From an uncultured Myxococcales bacterium (lineage in GTDB: Bacteria > Myxococcota_A > Polyangia > Polyangiales > Polyangiaceae), in NCBI GenBank assembly GCA_937949945.1, contig CALFEQ010000110.1, forward strand, positions 1-64,000: a stretch of 64,000 bases of DNA, given 5' to 3'. Of the stretch, positions 16,851 through 25,896 are shown in pieces (positions within the stretch are counted from its first letter, which is position 1; each line of letters opens with the position of its first letter). The notes below the pieces were generated by a model that had not been told where the DNA came from, ran no database searches, and was given only the letters and a program-made list of their open reading frames with translations. Made by a program: the position numbers and the translations under genes.

Positions 16851-18125
16851 ATGAGCGAAGCTCGGCGCCTCCTCCTCGTCCTCCTGTTCGCTGCTGCCGG
16901 CGCGCTCGCCGGCTCGAGCTGCGACATCTACGACGAGTCGCTCCTGCTCGACCCTCCGCAGGAGGGGCCGCCGATGAAGAACGGCATCGGCTGGTGGTCG
17001 AAGACCGACAGCCGAGGCTGCTTCAGCGCCGGGATGCCGACGCTCGACGATCGGCCTCCGCCCAAGGGCGACGGAGACGTCGGGCCGATCACGCTCGCCA
17101 TCGCGTCGATGCGCCTCGGATCGATGAACGAGGAGGGCAAGCTCGATCCGAACGCGTGGCTGGACATCGGGCTCGACATCGACGGCGTGTGCACCGCGTC
17201 GGAGACGTGCCCGGGCGAGGACGCTCCGCCGAGCTGCAAAGCCAACGCTTCGGCGCTCCCGCGCGACGGCAGGTACTGTCGCGACAACACGTTCGGCAAG
17301 CTCGAGTACTCGGCCGCGCTGGTCCCGCAGCTCGCGCAGAAGTACGGCCTCTCCGACGACGCGTTCAACTGCGCGCTCTGCGCCGGCCAGTACACGTTCC
17401 TCGTCCGCATCACCGGCTACAACGGCGAGCCCGACGACGACCGCGTGCGCGTGGACCTCTATCCGTCTCCCGGTCTCGAGCGGCCGCTGCCTTGGGACTG
17501 CTCGCAGCCGTCGTGGTCGTCGCAGCCTTGCTTCACGGCCGACATGCCGTGGACGGTGCAGCGCGACCTGCTCGTCGAAGACCGCGGCGGTCCGGACCTG
17601 CCCGACTCGAAGATCTTCGACGACCAGGCGTTCGTCCGCGACGGCTACATCGTGACGCACCTGCCCGAGGACACGCTCTTCTGGTTCCCCGGGTACAAGG
17701 CGCTCGTCGTCGCGTATCCGCTCCGCTTCCGGAAGGCCGTCGTCGTCGGGAAGATCTCGCGCAGCGTGGACGGCGTGTGGACCATCACGGACGGCGTCAT
17801 CGCCGGCAGGGCGCGGCGAGACGACATCCTGAACGGCTTCCGGCTCATCGGCTTCTGCGACACGAACGACAAGGAGAACTACGAGCTGATGAGCACGTAC
17901 GTCGACGAGAACCTCGACGTCCTCGCCGACGGGCGCAGCGATCCGAACGTGCCGTGCGACGCGATGAGCGTCGGCCTGCTGTTCGTCGCGCGCCAGGCGA
18001 AGGCGGGGAGGCCCGAGACGGTCGAGCCGCTCGTCGAGTGCGTCAAGCCGGTGACCGGGCCCGATGGCGGCGGCCCCGACGCCGGTGCGCCGCCCGGTGA
18101 CGCAGGGACCGACGCCGGCGGGTGA
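16851..18125 (+). CDS. Lipoprotein of unknown function
   Basis: 424 aa. Signal peptide of about 23 aa ending in a lipobox-like GSSC, so probably an outer-membrane lipoprotein. The body has paired cysteines (SRGCFSAG, DGVCTASETCPG, CALCAGQY, WDCSQPSW) and beta-rich segments, and the C-terminus is a Gly/Asp/Ala-rich tail (DAGAPPGDAGTDAGG) typical of exported proteins in this window. No domain is recognised. ATG is chosen because GGAGG lies 6 nt upstream. It follows the orphan MYXO-CTERM tail by 23 bp. Confidence 0.8.
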   Translation: MSEARRLLLVLLFAAAGALAGSSCDIYDESLLLDPPQEGPPMKNGIGWWSKTDSRGCFSAGMPTLDDRPPPKGDGDVGPITLAIASMRLGSMNEEGKLDPNAWLDIGLDIDGVCTASETCPGEDAPPSCKANASALPRDGRYCRDNTFGKLEYSAALVPQLAQKYGLSDDAFNCALCAGQYTFLVRITGYNGEPDDDRVRVDLYPSPGLERPLPWDCSQPSWSSQPCFTADMPWTVQRDLLVEDRGGPDLPDSKIFDDQAFVRDGYIVTHLPEDTLFWFPGYKALVVAYPLRFRKAVVVGKISRSVDGVWTITDGVIAGRARRDDILNGFRLIGFCDTNDKENYELMSTYVDENLDVLADGRSDPNVPCDAMSVGLLFVARQAKAGRPETVEPLVECVKPVTGPDGGGPDAGAPPGDAGTDAGG

Positions 18126-18251
18126 GCCGCGGCGCATCGCCACGACCGCTCGTCATCGGACGAGCTTCGCGGCGAGCGGACGAGCTCGCGCGGAGTCGAC
18201 GCGCGCGCAGCTCCACGCCGAGGGGCCGGGGCGCTAGAGTTCGTCCCCGCG

Positions 18252-20753
18252 ATGGTGCGGGTGCGTCGGGTGGGCATCTCGTTGCTGGTGACGACCGCGC
18301 TCGCGGCGGCGCCTGCGTGCGACCGCGAGGAGGAGGGGACGGCGAGGCTCGAGCTGCGCGCCGATCGGGCGAAGGTCTCGGTCAGCCTGTCGCCGTTCCA
18401 AATCCGCATCCTCGACGGCAGCGACCGCGAGGTCCTGCGGACGCTCACCGGCGGTGGCGCGGACGCCTACGGCGCGCCCGCGGCGACGCGTGACGACGGA
18501 CCCGACGCGGTGAAGATCATCGCCGGCTGGGACGGCTACTTCCCGGAGGAGCGACCGTGGGCGCACGGCGTGGCGGGACGGCTCGTGGCGCAGACGCCGT
18601 CGAGCGCGTCGTTCGAGCTCGCCGCGGGAGGAGGCACCATCCTCGTCGACGTCGCCGTCGAGGGCGCGAAGGTCCGCCTGAGGACGAACGCGATCGCGTC
18701 GCCTCCCGGCGATCCGTGGAACAAGGTCTCGGTCGCCTTCGCGCTCGGCGCCGACGAGCACTTCTTCGGCCTCGGCGAGCGCTACGCCAGCGTCGATCAC
18801 CGAGGTTTGTCTCTGTACTCGTGGGCGGAGGAGGGCGGCTCGGGCCGAGGCGAGAAGGTCCCGCCCGGCGAGAGCAACCCGTTCCCGAACGGGCCGTCCA
18901 TGACGTACTTCCCGGTCCCGTTTTTCCACTCGAGCGCCGGCTACGCGATGCACCTCGCGACGACGTACCGGACGGAGACGCACTTCGGGAGCGAGCGTCC
19001 CGACGCTTGGCGCGTCGCCGCGAACGCGACCTCGCTCGAGATCGTCGTCTACGTGCACGACGATCCGCTCGTCTCGCTCGACGACTTCACGCGCGACACG
19101 GGGCGGCCGATGGTGCCGCCGTCGTGGGTGTTCGGTCCGCGGCGGCGCGTGAGCAACCGCGATCAGGTGAACGGCGTCCCCGAGTGGCGAGCGCTTCGCG
19201 AGGCGCGCGTCCCCACCACGGGGCTCGACGACGCGGTCCATTTCCTTCCAGCGCGCTCCGAGCTCGGGCGCGAGGAGGAGCTGCGGGAGTGGACCGCGAC
19301 GGCGCACGCCTGGGGCTACAAGGTGATGGCGTACAACAACCCGTACGTGTCGATCTCGAAGCCGGCGGCGGCCGAGGATCTCGCGTACGGCAAAGAGCGC
19401 GGCTTCTTCGCCACCACTCCGGACGGCGCTCTCGGCGAGATCGAGCTCATCTCGGGCGAGATGCAGACGCTCGCGACGATCGACCTGACCAACCCCGACG
19501 CGGTCGCCTGGTTCCAGGACCTCCTCCGGCGCACGCTCGCGCTCGGCTACGACGGATGGATGCACGACTTCGGCGAGTACGTCCGCCGGTCGTGGATCTT
19601 CGCGGACGGTCGTCGCGGCGACGAGATCCACAACCTCTATCCGGTGCTCAGCGCCAAGGCGGCGTACGACCTGCTCACGAAGGAGCGCCCGGGAGATTTC
19701 CTCTTCTTCGTGCGGTCCGGCTACACCGGCACGCAGCAGTGGGTCCCCGCGGTCTGGAGCGGCGATCCCGAGGCCACGTTCGACGAGACGCAGGGGCTGC
19801 CCGCGATGCTCCGCGGCGGTCTCAACCTCGGCATGGTCGGAGTGCCGCTCTGGGGAAGCGACGTGACCGGCTTCAAGTGCATCACGGACTTCCCGTACGA
19901 CAAGGAGATGTACCTCCGGTGGGCCGAGGTCGGCGCGGTCTCGCCGATCATGATGGAGCAGAACGCCTGCGCGAACCCGCTCGGCCGCCGCGAGAAGTGG
20001 AAGCTGTGGAACGACGAGGAGACGATCCGCGTCTATGCCGACATGGCGCGCCTGCACACGCGGCTCATGCCGTACTTCGAGGTGCTCGCGCGCGAGGCGC
20101 ACGAGACGGGCATTCCGATCATGCGCCATCCGTTCCTTCTCCATCCGCGCGAGCCCGAGGCGTGGCGCACGGAGAGCTCGTTCTACCTCGGGCCGTCGCT
20201 CTGGGCCGCGCCGGTCGTCGAGCGGCACGCGAGGACGAAGGAGACGTGGCTGCCGCCGGGGCGATGGGTCGACCTCGCCGACCTGCTCGTCTACGAGGGA
20301 GCTCGTCGCGTCGTGCTTCCGGCGCCGCTCGATCGCTTGCCGCTCCTCATCAAGGACGGCGGGATCGTCCCGCTGCTCGATCCATCCATCGAGACCCTCG
20401 CTCCGGCGACGGAGCCCTCGGTCGTGACGCTCGACAAGGTCGCCGATCGGCTCGACGTCATCGTCGCGCTCTCGGTCGGGCAACGCGCGAGGATCGTGCT
20501 CGCCGACGGCACGGAGCTCGTCGCGCGGCGCGACGCGGGCAGCGCCTCGAGCGGCCTCCCGGAGGTGACGCCGGACCTCGTCGCCGACTGCGACGGCGGA
20601 TGCGTGAGCACGAGCGCGGAAGGGTCGATCGATCGACTCCGCGTCACGACCCCGCTCGCGCCGACCTCCACGATCACGCACGCGGACGTGACGCTCGAGG
20701 CCAAGGGCCCGCGCGCGCGCCGCATCCGTTGGGACGTCCTGCGCCTGCGCTGA
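18252..20753 (+). CDS. Glycoside hydrolase family 31 lipoprotein
   Basis: 833 aa. A lipoprotein signal peptide (LLVTTALAAAPAC) puts it on the outer or inner membrane surface. The GH31 N-terminal beta-domain (FGLGERYASVDHRG) leads to the catalytic barrel. The nucleophile is Asp439 in GWMHDFGEY and the likely acid/base Asp505 in VWSGDPEATF. A C-terminal beta-sandwich follows. GH31 enzymes cleave alpha-glycosides (glucosides, xylosides, sulfoquinovosides). The DFGEY wording resembles the sulfoquinovosidase YihQ, but the YihQ Arg/Trp sulfonate-binding motif is not evident, so the substrate is open. The DUF6786-like lipoprotein follows and may act with it. Confidence 0.93.
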   Translation: MVRVRRVGISLLVTTALAAAPACDREEEGTARLELRADRAKVSVSLSPFQIRILDGSDREVLRTLTGGGADAYGAPAATRDDGPDAVKIIAGWDGYFPEERPWAHGVAGRLVAQTPSSASFELAAGGGTILVDVAVEGAKVRLRTNAIASPPGDPWNKVSVAFALGADEHFFGLGERYASVDHRGLSLYSWAEEGGSGRGEKVPPGESNPFPNGPSMTYFPVPFFHSSAGYAMHLATTYRTETHFGSERPDAWRVAANATSLEIVVYVHDDPLVSLDDFTRDTGRPMVPPSWVFGPRRRVSNRDQVNGVPEWRALREARVPTTGLDDAVHFLPARSELGREEELREWTATAHAWGYKVMAYNNPYVSISKPAAAEDLAYGKERGFFATTPDGALGEIELISGEMQTLATIDLTNPDAVAWFQDLLRRTLALGYDGWMHDFGEYVRRSWIFADGRRGDEIHNLYPVLSAKAAYDLLTKERPGDFLFFVRSGYTGTQQWVPAVWSGDPEATFDETQGLPAMLRGGLNLGMVGVPLWGSDVTGFKCITDFPYDKEMYLRWAEVGAVSPIMMEQNACANPLGRREKWKLWNDEETIRVYADMARLHTRLMPYFEVLAREAHETGIPIMRHPFLLHPREPEAWRTESSFYLGPSLWAAPVVERHARTKETWLPPGRWVDLADLLVYEGARRVVLPAPLDRLPLLIKDGGIVPLLDPSIETLAPATEPSVVTLDKVADRLDVIVALSVGQRARIVLADGTELVARRDAGSASSGLPEVTPDLVADCDGGCVSTSAEGSIDRLRVTTPLAPTSTITHADVTLEAKGPRARRIRWDVLRLR

Positions 20754-20795
20754 GCTCTCGTGGGACGCGCGCCGCCTCCCATGTATCCTCGCGGC

Positions 20796-22163
20796 ATGCG
20801 TCTCGGCCTCGTGCGCGCGTCCGCGATCTCCGTCGCTTGCTCGGCCCTGCTCGTCACCTCGTGCGGATCGCCTCCGCCGCCCGAGCCCACAGGACCGCGC
20901 GTGCCGCCGTTGAGCGCGGCCGCCGCGGCCGCCGCCGCGGGCACGCGAGCTGCTCCCTCGGAGGAGAAGGGCGATGCGAAGGAGGAGAGCGTGACCGCAC
21001 CCCGCGGACCGGCTTCGTTCGACGAGGACGTCGCGTTCCTGCGGGAGCACGGCCCCGTCATCGTGCTGTCGCACCCGGACGGCGGAAAGGTCGCGCTCTC
21101 GCCGAAGTATCAGGGACGCGTGATGACGAGCGCCGTCTCCGGCGAGGGCAGGAGCCTCGGCTGGATCAACCGAGCCTTCATCGCGTCCGGCCAGACGGGC
21201 ACGCAGTTCGACAACTACGGCGGCGAGGACCGCTTCTGGCTCGGTCCCGAGGGCGGCCAGTACGGCCTCTACTTTCCTCCGGGCAAGCCGTTCACCTTCG
21301 ACCACTGGCAGACGCCGCATGCGCTCCAAGAAGGCGCGTGGGACGTGGCCGAAGAGAAGCCCGACCGTGTCGTCTTCAAGAGGTCGATGACCGTGACGAA
21401 CTGGGGAGGGGTCGAGCTCGCGATCGACGTCGAGCGCACCGCCCGCCTGCTCGGGCGCGAGGACGCGAAGAAGGTGCTCGGCCTCGCGGACGTCCCGCCG
21501 AAGAGCGTGGGGTTCGTCGCGTTCGAGACGAAGAACCGCATCGTCAACGCCGGCAAGACGCCGTGGAAGAAGGACGAGGGGCTCGTCTCGATCTGGATCC
21601 TCGCGATGTTCGCGCCCGCCGCCGACGCGCGCGTCGTGATCCCGTTCGAGACGAAGGTCCCGAAGGGCACGCCGATCGTGAACGACGCCTACTTCGGCAA
21701 GGTCCCGCCCGATCGCCTCGCCGTGCACGAGGAGAAGGGCTTCCTCACGTTCCGATGCGACGGCAAGGAGCGCGGGAAGATCGGGCTGTCGCCTGCGCGT
21801 GCGAAGAGCGTGCTCGGCTCCTACAGCACGGAGGCGAAGCTCCTCACGATCGTCCACTACGACGGCCCGAAGAAGGGCGCGCCATACGTCAACAGCATGT
21901 GGGAGCACCAGAAGGACCCGTACGCCGGCGACGTCGTCAACAGCTACAACGACGGGCCGCCCGCACCGGGCAAGCCGCCGCTGGGCGGCTTCTACGAGAT
22001 CGAGACGAGCTCGCCGGCCGCGGAGCTTCCGCCGGGCAAAGACATGGTCCACACGCACCGGACCTTCCACTTCGTGGGGGAGCCGGACCAGCTCGACCCG
22101 ATCGCCAAGAAGGTGCTCGGCGTGAGCCTCGCCGACGTCGAAGCTTCGCTCCCGGCGCGCTAG
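20796..22163 (+). CDS. DUF6786-like lipoprotein
   Basis: 455 aa. Lipoprotein signal with lipobox LVTSC at residues 19-23, then a low-complexity Pro/Ala linker. The body resembles proteins annotated DUF6786 (FDNYGGEDRFWLGPEGGQYG, FDHWQTPHAL, FHFVGEPDQLDPIAKKVLG), which are predicted to be beta-rich and exported; I recall this from memory. Its place 42 bp after the GH31 gene suggests work on sugars, but this is inference. An in-frame start 12 codons upstream exists; ATG at 20796 is preferred because it gives a clean lipoprotein signal. Confidence 0.8.
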   Translation: MRLGLVRASAISVACSALLVTSCGSPPPPEPTGPRVPPLSAAAAAAAAGTRAAPSEEKGDAKEESVTAPRGPASFDEDVAFLREHGPVIVLSHPDGGKVALSPKYQGRVMTSAVSGEGRSLGWINRAFIASGQTGTQFDNYGGEDRFWLGPEGGQYGLYFPPGKPFTFDHWQTPHALQEGAWDVAEEKPDRVVFKRSMTVTNWGGVELAIDVERTARLLGREDAKKVLGLADVPPKSVGFVAFETKNRIVNAGKTPWKKDEGLVSIWILAMFAPAADARVVIPFETKVPKGTPIVNDAYFGKVPPDRLAVHEEKGFLTFRCDGKERGKIGLSPARAKSVLGSYSTEAKLLTIVHYDGPKKGAPYVNSMWEHQKDPYAGDVVNSYNDGPPAPGKPPLGGFYEIETSSPAAELPPGKDMVHTHRTFHFVGEPDQLDPIAKKVLGVSLADVEASLPAR

Positions 22164-22477
22164 CGCGTCGGCGGCGGGCGGAGCGCGACTCGCGACTCGC
22201 GACGGCAAGCTCGTCGAGGCACGGCGCCCGCGATCGGCGTCCGCGCAGAAGGCGAAGGCGTCGCGTACGAGGCGGCAAGGGCGTCACGCTCGCGGTGCAG
22301 ACGCGCTCGGATCGGTGACGCGGGCGTCACGCGTCGAGCACGACGCTCGCGTCGCGAGGCGCGCGCGTGGCGACGTGCGCGCGCGCTCCTCGGCCGCGGG
22401 CACCGTGGTTGCTTTTTCGCCCGCGCGCCGGCCGACGTCACGAACGGCCGAGACGCCTTTCGCAAAGGACGACAACC
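22164..22477. other. Intergenic region, 314 bp
   Basis: No gene supported on either strand. It contains the promoter region of the next gene, with GTTGCTTTTT around 22406-22416 as its only AT-rich patch, and direct repeats of CGCGACT near 22186. Confidence 0.5.
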
Positions 22478-23113
22478 ATGAGCACGCTTCGTACACCGGT
22501 TGCGCTGGCGGCCTGCGTCGCCACGCTGTTCGGCGCGACCACGGCCCTCGCGGACGACGAGGAATCGGCGACGCCGCCCATCACGACGATGCCCTCGCAG
22601 GCCGATCCGCAGGCGGTCGAGCCCGTCCAGCCTGCTCCGCAAGAGCCGCCCGCGTCGACGACGACGACGACTGCAGCGCCGTATGGACCGCCGTACTACT
22701 ACCCGCCGTCCGCGCGGGCGCCGCGCTACACCGAGCAGATCGTCGAGCGCCGTCCGAACAGTGGGCTCCTCAGCACGGGCACCAGCCTCTTCCTCATCAG
22801 CTACGGCAGCTCCGTCGTGGCCGGGGCGGTGAGCAGCCGTGAAGAGGACAAGCGTCTCTTCATCCCCGTCGCGGGTCCCTGGATGGACCTCGCGCAGCGC
22901 GACTGCAGGGAGCGGGAGTGCGGGCCCAACGAGGAAATCAACAAGGCCCTCATCATGACGAGCGGCATCGTGCAGGGCATGAGCGCCCTGATGGTGCTCG
23001 CATCGCTCTTCATCCCCGAGACGGTCACGGTCGAGGAGCGGTCCGCGAAGGTGAAGGTCCTGCCGGTCTCGTTCGGCGCGGGCGTCGGCGTCGGTGCGAC
23101 GGGTCGCTTCTGA
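22478..23113 (+). CDS. Exported membrane protein, unknown
   Basis: 211 aa. Signal peptide with cleavage after TTALA (residue about 24), then a Pro/Gln/Thr-rich linker of 60 aa and a YYYPP segment. A hydrophobic stretch (STGTSLFLISYGSSVVAGAV) and a second (GIVQGMSALMVLASLFI) suggest two membrane or amphipathic helices, with two nearby cysteines between them (RDCRERECG). AAGGA lies 9 nt before the ATG. I do not recognise the family; small Polyangia envelope proteins of this style are common. Confidence 0.8.
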   Translation: MSTLRTPVALAACVATLFGATTALADDEESATPPITTMPSQADPQAVEPVQPAPQEPPASTTTTTAAPYGPPYYYPPSARAPRYTEQIVERRPNSGLLSTGTSLFLISYGSSVVAGAVSSREEDKRLFIPVAGPWMDLAQRDCRERECGPNEEINKALIMTSGIVQGMSALMVLASLFIPETVTVEERSAKVKVLPVSFGAGVGVGATGRF

Positions 23114-23158
23114 GCCGCGCCCGTTTCGCTCGGCGCCTCGCGAAAGCACGATCGGTGC

Positions 23159-23359
23159 GTGAAGCGCCACGTGGTCGTCGTCGCGGCCGCTGCCGCCGGC
23201 GCTCGGTCTTCGGGGATTTCTCGGGCTACTCGAGCGGCCCGCCCCCCCGCGCTCGCCGATGCCGGACCGTCGTCCGACGCTTCGGGTGACCCCGTCGCCG
23301 AGGCGTCCGATTCGAACGCGCCTTTTTCGTACGACGTGTTCACGCGCACGAGCCTCTGA
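23159..23359 (+). CDS. Possible small exported protein or remnant
   Basis: A 66-aa frame with GTG start. It begins MKRHVVVVAAAAAGA, like a signal peptide, and continues LADAGPSSDASGDP, the Asp-Ala-Gly linker style of exported proteins here, then stops. It could be a small secreted protein or the 5' part of a broken gene continued in another frame at 23394. No ribosome binding site is seen. Confidence 0.35.
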   Translation: MKRHVVVVAAAAAGARSSGISRATRAARPPALADAGPSSDASGDPVAEASDSNAPFSYDVFTRTSL

Positions 23360-23393
23360 GCCCCTCGGTCGCCGCCCCACGACGTTCGGCCGC

Positions 23394-23594
23394 ATGGTCG
23401 GCGGGCCCGTCGAGCCGGACGAGCAAGAATGGTCGACCGGTGTCGACGTGTGGCCCGAACCGTGGCAGAAGCATGGTCTCGGGGACCTCGTCCCAACGGG
23501 CCCGGTCCCCGACGGATTCATCGACGAGATGGCTCCACGAAAGCCGCTCGAGAGGGTGGAACTCGACGAGAAGAACGCTTATAAACGGACGTAA
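23394..23594 (+). CDS. Possible small protein, unknown
   Basis: A 66-aa acidic frame (GPVEPDEQEWSTG, WPEPWQKHGLGDL) with no signal peptide and no ribosome binding site. Its composition is less biased than random frames in this DNA, which is why it is listed. It may be the frameshifted continuation of the frame ending at 23359. It ends 13 bp before the tRNA. Confidence 0.3.
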   Translation: MVGGPVEPDEQEWSTGVDVWPEPWQKHGLGDLVPTGPVPDGFIDEMAPRKPLERVELDEKNAYKRT

Positions 23595-23607
23595 CTTCAA
23601 AAGATTC

Positions 23608-23680
23608 GGGCCGATAGCTCAGTTGGTAGAGCTGCGGACTTTTAATCCGTAGGTCGTGGGATCGTGCCCCACTCGGCCCA
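23608..23680 (+). tRNA. tRNA-Lys (anticodon TTT)
   Basis: A full cloverleaf: acceptor GGGCCGA/TCGGCCC, D arm GCTC-AGTTGGTA-GAGC, anticodon stem GCGGA/TCCGT with loop CTTTTAA (anticodon 23641-23643), and T stem GTGGG/CCCAC. Discriminator A; the next bases are CCG, so CCA is not encoded. The T loop is ATCGTGC instead of the usual TTCRANY: positions 54 and 58 are A and T rather than T and A. Confidence 0.95.
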
Positions 23681-23770
23681 CCGCGAAGCGGACGCAGCCG
23701 GCGCCGACCTCGGTGCGGACGCCGGCCGCGCATGACGAAGCCTCGCCGCCGGTGCTCCGGCCGCGGGGCT

Positions 23771-24733
23771 TCAGTCGCAGTCCACGGGCTCGACCGTGAG
23801 CTCGATGTCGGCGCCGTGCACGCGGACGGTGTACGCGCGGCCGGCCTCGGTCCTCCAGCCGTCGGGGACGAAGAGGAGGGCGGAGCGGCTGCCCATCAGC
23901 GGCTCGAGCTGCGTCGTGCGAACGGGCAGGTCCACCCCGTCGGACGTGACGGTGACGGTCGCGCCTTCGAGATCGTCCCTCGCGCTCTGGATGGTCCAGC
24001 CCACCTCGTCGAGGTGCTCCGCGCGGAAGACGGCGATGGGCACGGGGCCGGCCGGAGGCCACGCGACCCAGCCGCGCTTCGTCGTGCTCGGGCGTCCCGC
24101 CTGCGAGTCGCCCTCCGCGAGCTTCCTGCCGTCGACGACGACGCAGGCGTAGCGATCCGTCGAGCCGAGGCCGACGCGCCAGATCTCCTCGGACAAGAGC
24201 CAGCGGCGATGGACCATCGTCGTCTCGTTGCCGGGATCCTCGAAGAACGCGCCGACCGCCTGCGGCGCGCTCCGGTTCGCGATCAGGCTGACGGACGATG
24301 CGTGGTCGGCGAGCTCCGTCCAGCAGGCCCACTCGCGTGGCGGCGTGTGCGAGAGCTTTCCGTTCGCGTGCGCGAGCAGGGCGCACTCCTGAGCCGCGGG
24401 GCGCCATGCCTGGATCTGCACGACGGGCGGTACGTCGGCCAGCCAGCGGTGGAGGTTGATGAGACGGAGCGCTCGCTCGGCGGCGCCGGAGTCGAAGTCG
24501 CCCGGGTCGCAGGAGGACGTGCTGCCGCTCCAGCGCGCCGGCGCGTCGGCGTCGCGGATCCCGCAGCCCCACCGATGACAGACCTCGTGGCGTCGCTCGT
24601 TCCCCGTCTTCGGGCGACATACGGAGACCGCATCGACGCCCGCGGAGCGTCGATCGATCGTCCCGCTCTCCAAGCTGCATGCGGACGCGAGGACGAGGGC
24701 GATCGAAGAATGGACGACGGCGCGTCGGAGCAT
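23771..24733 (-). CDS. CAP/SCP-domain lipoprotein
   Basis: 320 aa. A lipoprotein signal (SSIALVLASAC) gives a lipidated Cys at about residue 19. Residues about 85-200 fit a bacterial CAP (SCP/PR-1) domain: a first helix with INLHRWLADVPPV, then AAQECALLAHANGKLSHTPP and a tryptophan/cysteine segment (REWACWTE). A later stretch (TTMVHRRWLLSE) matches the region that follows in family members. CAP proteins are secreted, often in cell-surface roles, and their activity is mostly unknown. Paired cysteines in the N-terminal part suggest disulfides. Confidence 0.82.
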   Translation of the reverse strand: MLRRAVVHSSIALVLASACSLESGTIDRRSAGVDAVSVCRPKTGNERRHEVCHRWGCGIRDADAPARWSGSTSSCDPGDFDSGAAERALRLINLHRWLADVPPVVQIQAWRPAAQECALLAHANGKLSHTPPREWACWTELADHASSVSLIANRSAPQAVGAFFEDPGNETTMVHRRWLLSEEIWRVGLGSTDRYACVVVDGRKLAEGDSQAGRPSTTKRGWVAWPPAGPVPIAVFRAEHLDEVGWTIQSARDDLEGATVTVTSDGVDLPVRTTQLEPLMGSRSALLFVPDGWRTEAGRAYTVRVHGADIELTVEPVDCD

Positions 24734-25095
24734 GCTCGAGCTCCTCCTCGCTCGCCGGGCGGCGAGCTCCGTCGTCCGTCAGCAAGCGCGAGTCCGGTGC
24801 GTTCGAGCCGCATGCGGGCCGCTTCGGCGAGCTCGTCCGATGGGTGAGCGCGAGCGTGTCAAATGCTCGGGGTCAGGGCGCTACCGGCGGACACCTCATC
24901 CGCCGTCCGCGCGGCGCGGCCCTCGCGGACGGCCGTGTGCCTCGCGCGGCGCGGTCGCGGACGGCAGCCCGACCGTCGACAATCGCCTTGCTCGAGCTCG
25001 CGCGCGAGACCGGAGTCGACGTGGAGCTCGGGCTCGCTGGGCGGTCGCGCACGCCTCGGCTCTCGGCGAGCTCGTGCGTGGGCGATCGCGTGCGG
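24734..25095. other. Intergenic region, 362 bp
   Basis: No gene supported. It separates the CAP lipoprotein start from the 3' end of the next lipoprotein gene and contains no repeat, tRNA or hairpin that I can see. Confidence 0.5.
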
Positions 25096-25794
25096 TCACT
25101 TGAAGCCGGTCAGATGCACCACGTACCACTCGCCGCGCCAGGAGATGAGCGACGTGACGTCGAACGTCCGCTCCTTGCCGTCGAGCTCGTAGACGATGCG
25201 TGTACCATACACACGCCAATAGCCGATCTTGTTGTACTCCTCGCCCGGCTCCACCCAGCGGGCTCGCTCGTCGGGGATTTCCAGGCGCACGAACTTCGCG
25301 GACTGCGCCTTGTCGCCGAGCCGCTCGTGGAGGTTGTGGATGTCGCGCTTGTACGCGGCGACGAGACGGCGTCGCCAGTCGGACGCGGGCGAGGCGATCG
25401 CCTTGACCTGCTCGTACGCGGTGACGGGGAAGAAGAAGGACAGCGCCCGATCGACGTCGTCGTGGACGATGCCGTCCCAGAGCGCCGCCGCGCGCGCCTC
25501 GAGCTCGGGGCTCGACGGCGCGGGTTTGTCGCGCGTCTGCGGGAGGGTGCCCGGATCGCCGGCGTCGACGATCGGAGGCGGGGCGGCCGCGGAGGGCAGG
25601 GGCGCCGTCGTTGCGTGATGACCAGAGTCCGCGGCGGCGTCTCCGCCCGCGCCGGGCTCGGCCGCGCGTACCGCGGGAGCGGGCAGAGGAGCGACCGCCG
25701 CGTCGATCCCCTCGGGCGTCGGCGGCGCGCCACGCGTGCATCCGGCGAGGCCGAGGACGAGGACTGACTCGAAGAGGATCGCGCCGCGGCGCAT
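25096..25794 (-). CDS. Lipoprotein of unknown function
   Basis: 232 aa. Signal peptide MRRGAILFESVLVLGLAGC with lipobox LAGC at residue 19, then a Pro/Ala/Asp-rich linker to about residue 90. The last 140 residues form a compact alpha/beta domain (LEARAAALWDGIVHDD, SWRGEWYVVHLTGFK). Its shape recalls the NTF2/SnoaL-like fold, but I am not sure. The ATG is the first residue of a good signal. It is divergent from the small lipoprotein at 25897. Confidence 0.8.
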   Translation of the reverse strand: MRRGAILFESVLVLGLAGCTRGAPPTPEGIDAAVAPLPAPAVRAAEPGAGGDAAADSGHHATTAPLPSAAAPPPIVDAGDPGTLPQTRDKPAPSSPELEARAAALWDGIVHDDVDRALSFFFPVTAYEQVKAIASPASDWRRRLVAAYKRDIHNLHERLGDKAQSAKFVRLEIPDERARWVEPGEEYNKIGYWRVYGTRIVYELDGKERTFDVTSLISWRGEWYVVHLTGFK

Positions 25795-25896
25795 GGCGCG
25801 CGACGATACCACGCGACGCGTGCGGTTGACGCTGTCGAGCGTGACCGTTAGTCCTAAAGGCCCCGGGGCAGTAGGGACGGGAGCTTGGAGGAGTAC

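Noticed and set aside
18234..22208. A 1324-codon open frame on the minus strand
   Set aside because: It lies exactly opposite the GH31 and DUF6786-like genes, is rich in Arg and acidic residues without domain pattern, and is a shadow of GC-rich codon use.
23340..23600. An 86-codon minus-strand frame ending near the tRNA
   Set aside because: No ribosome binding site or family, overlaps another weak candidate, and its composition gives no clear support.
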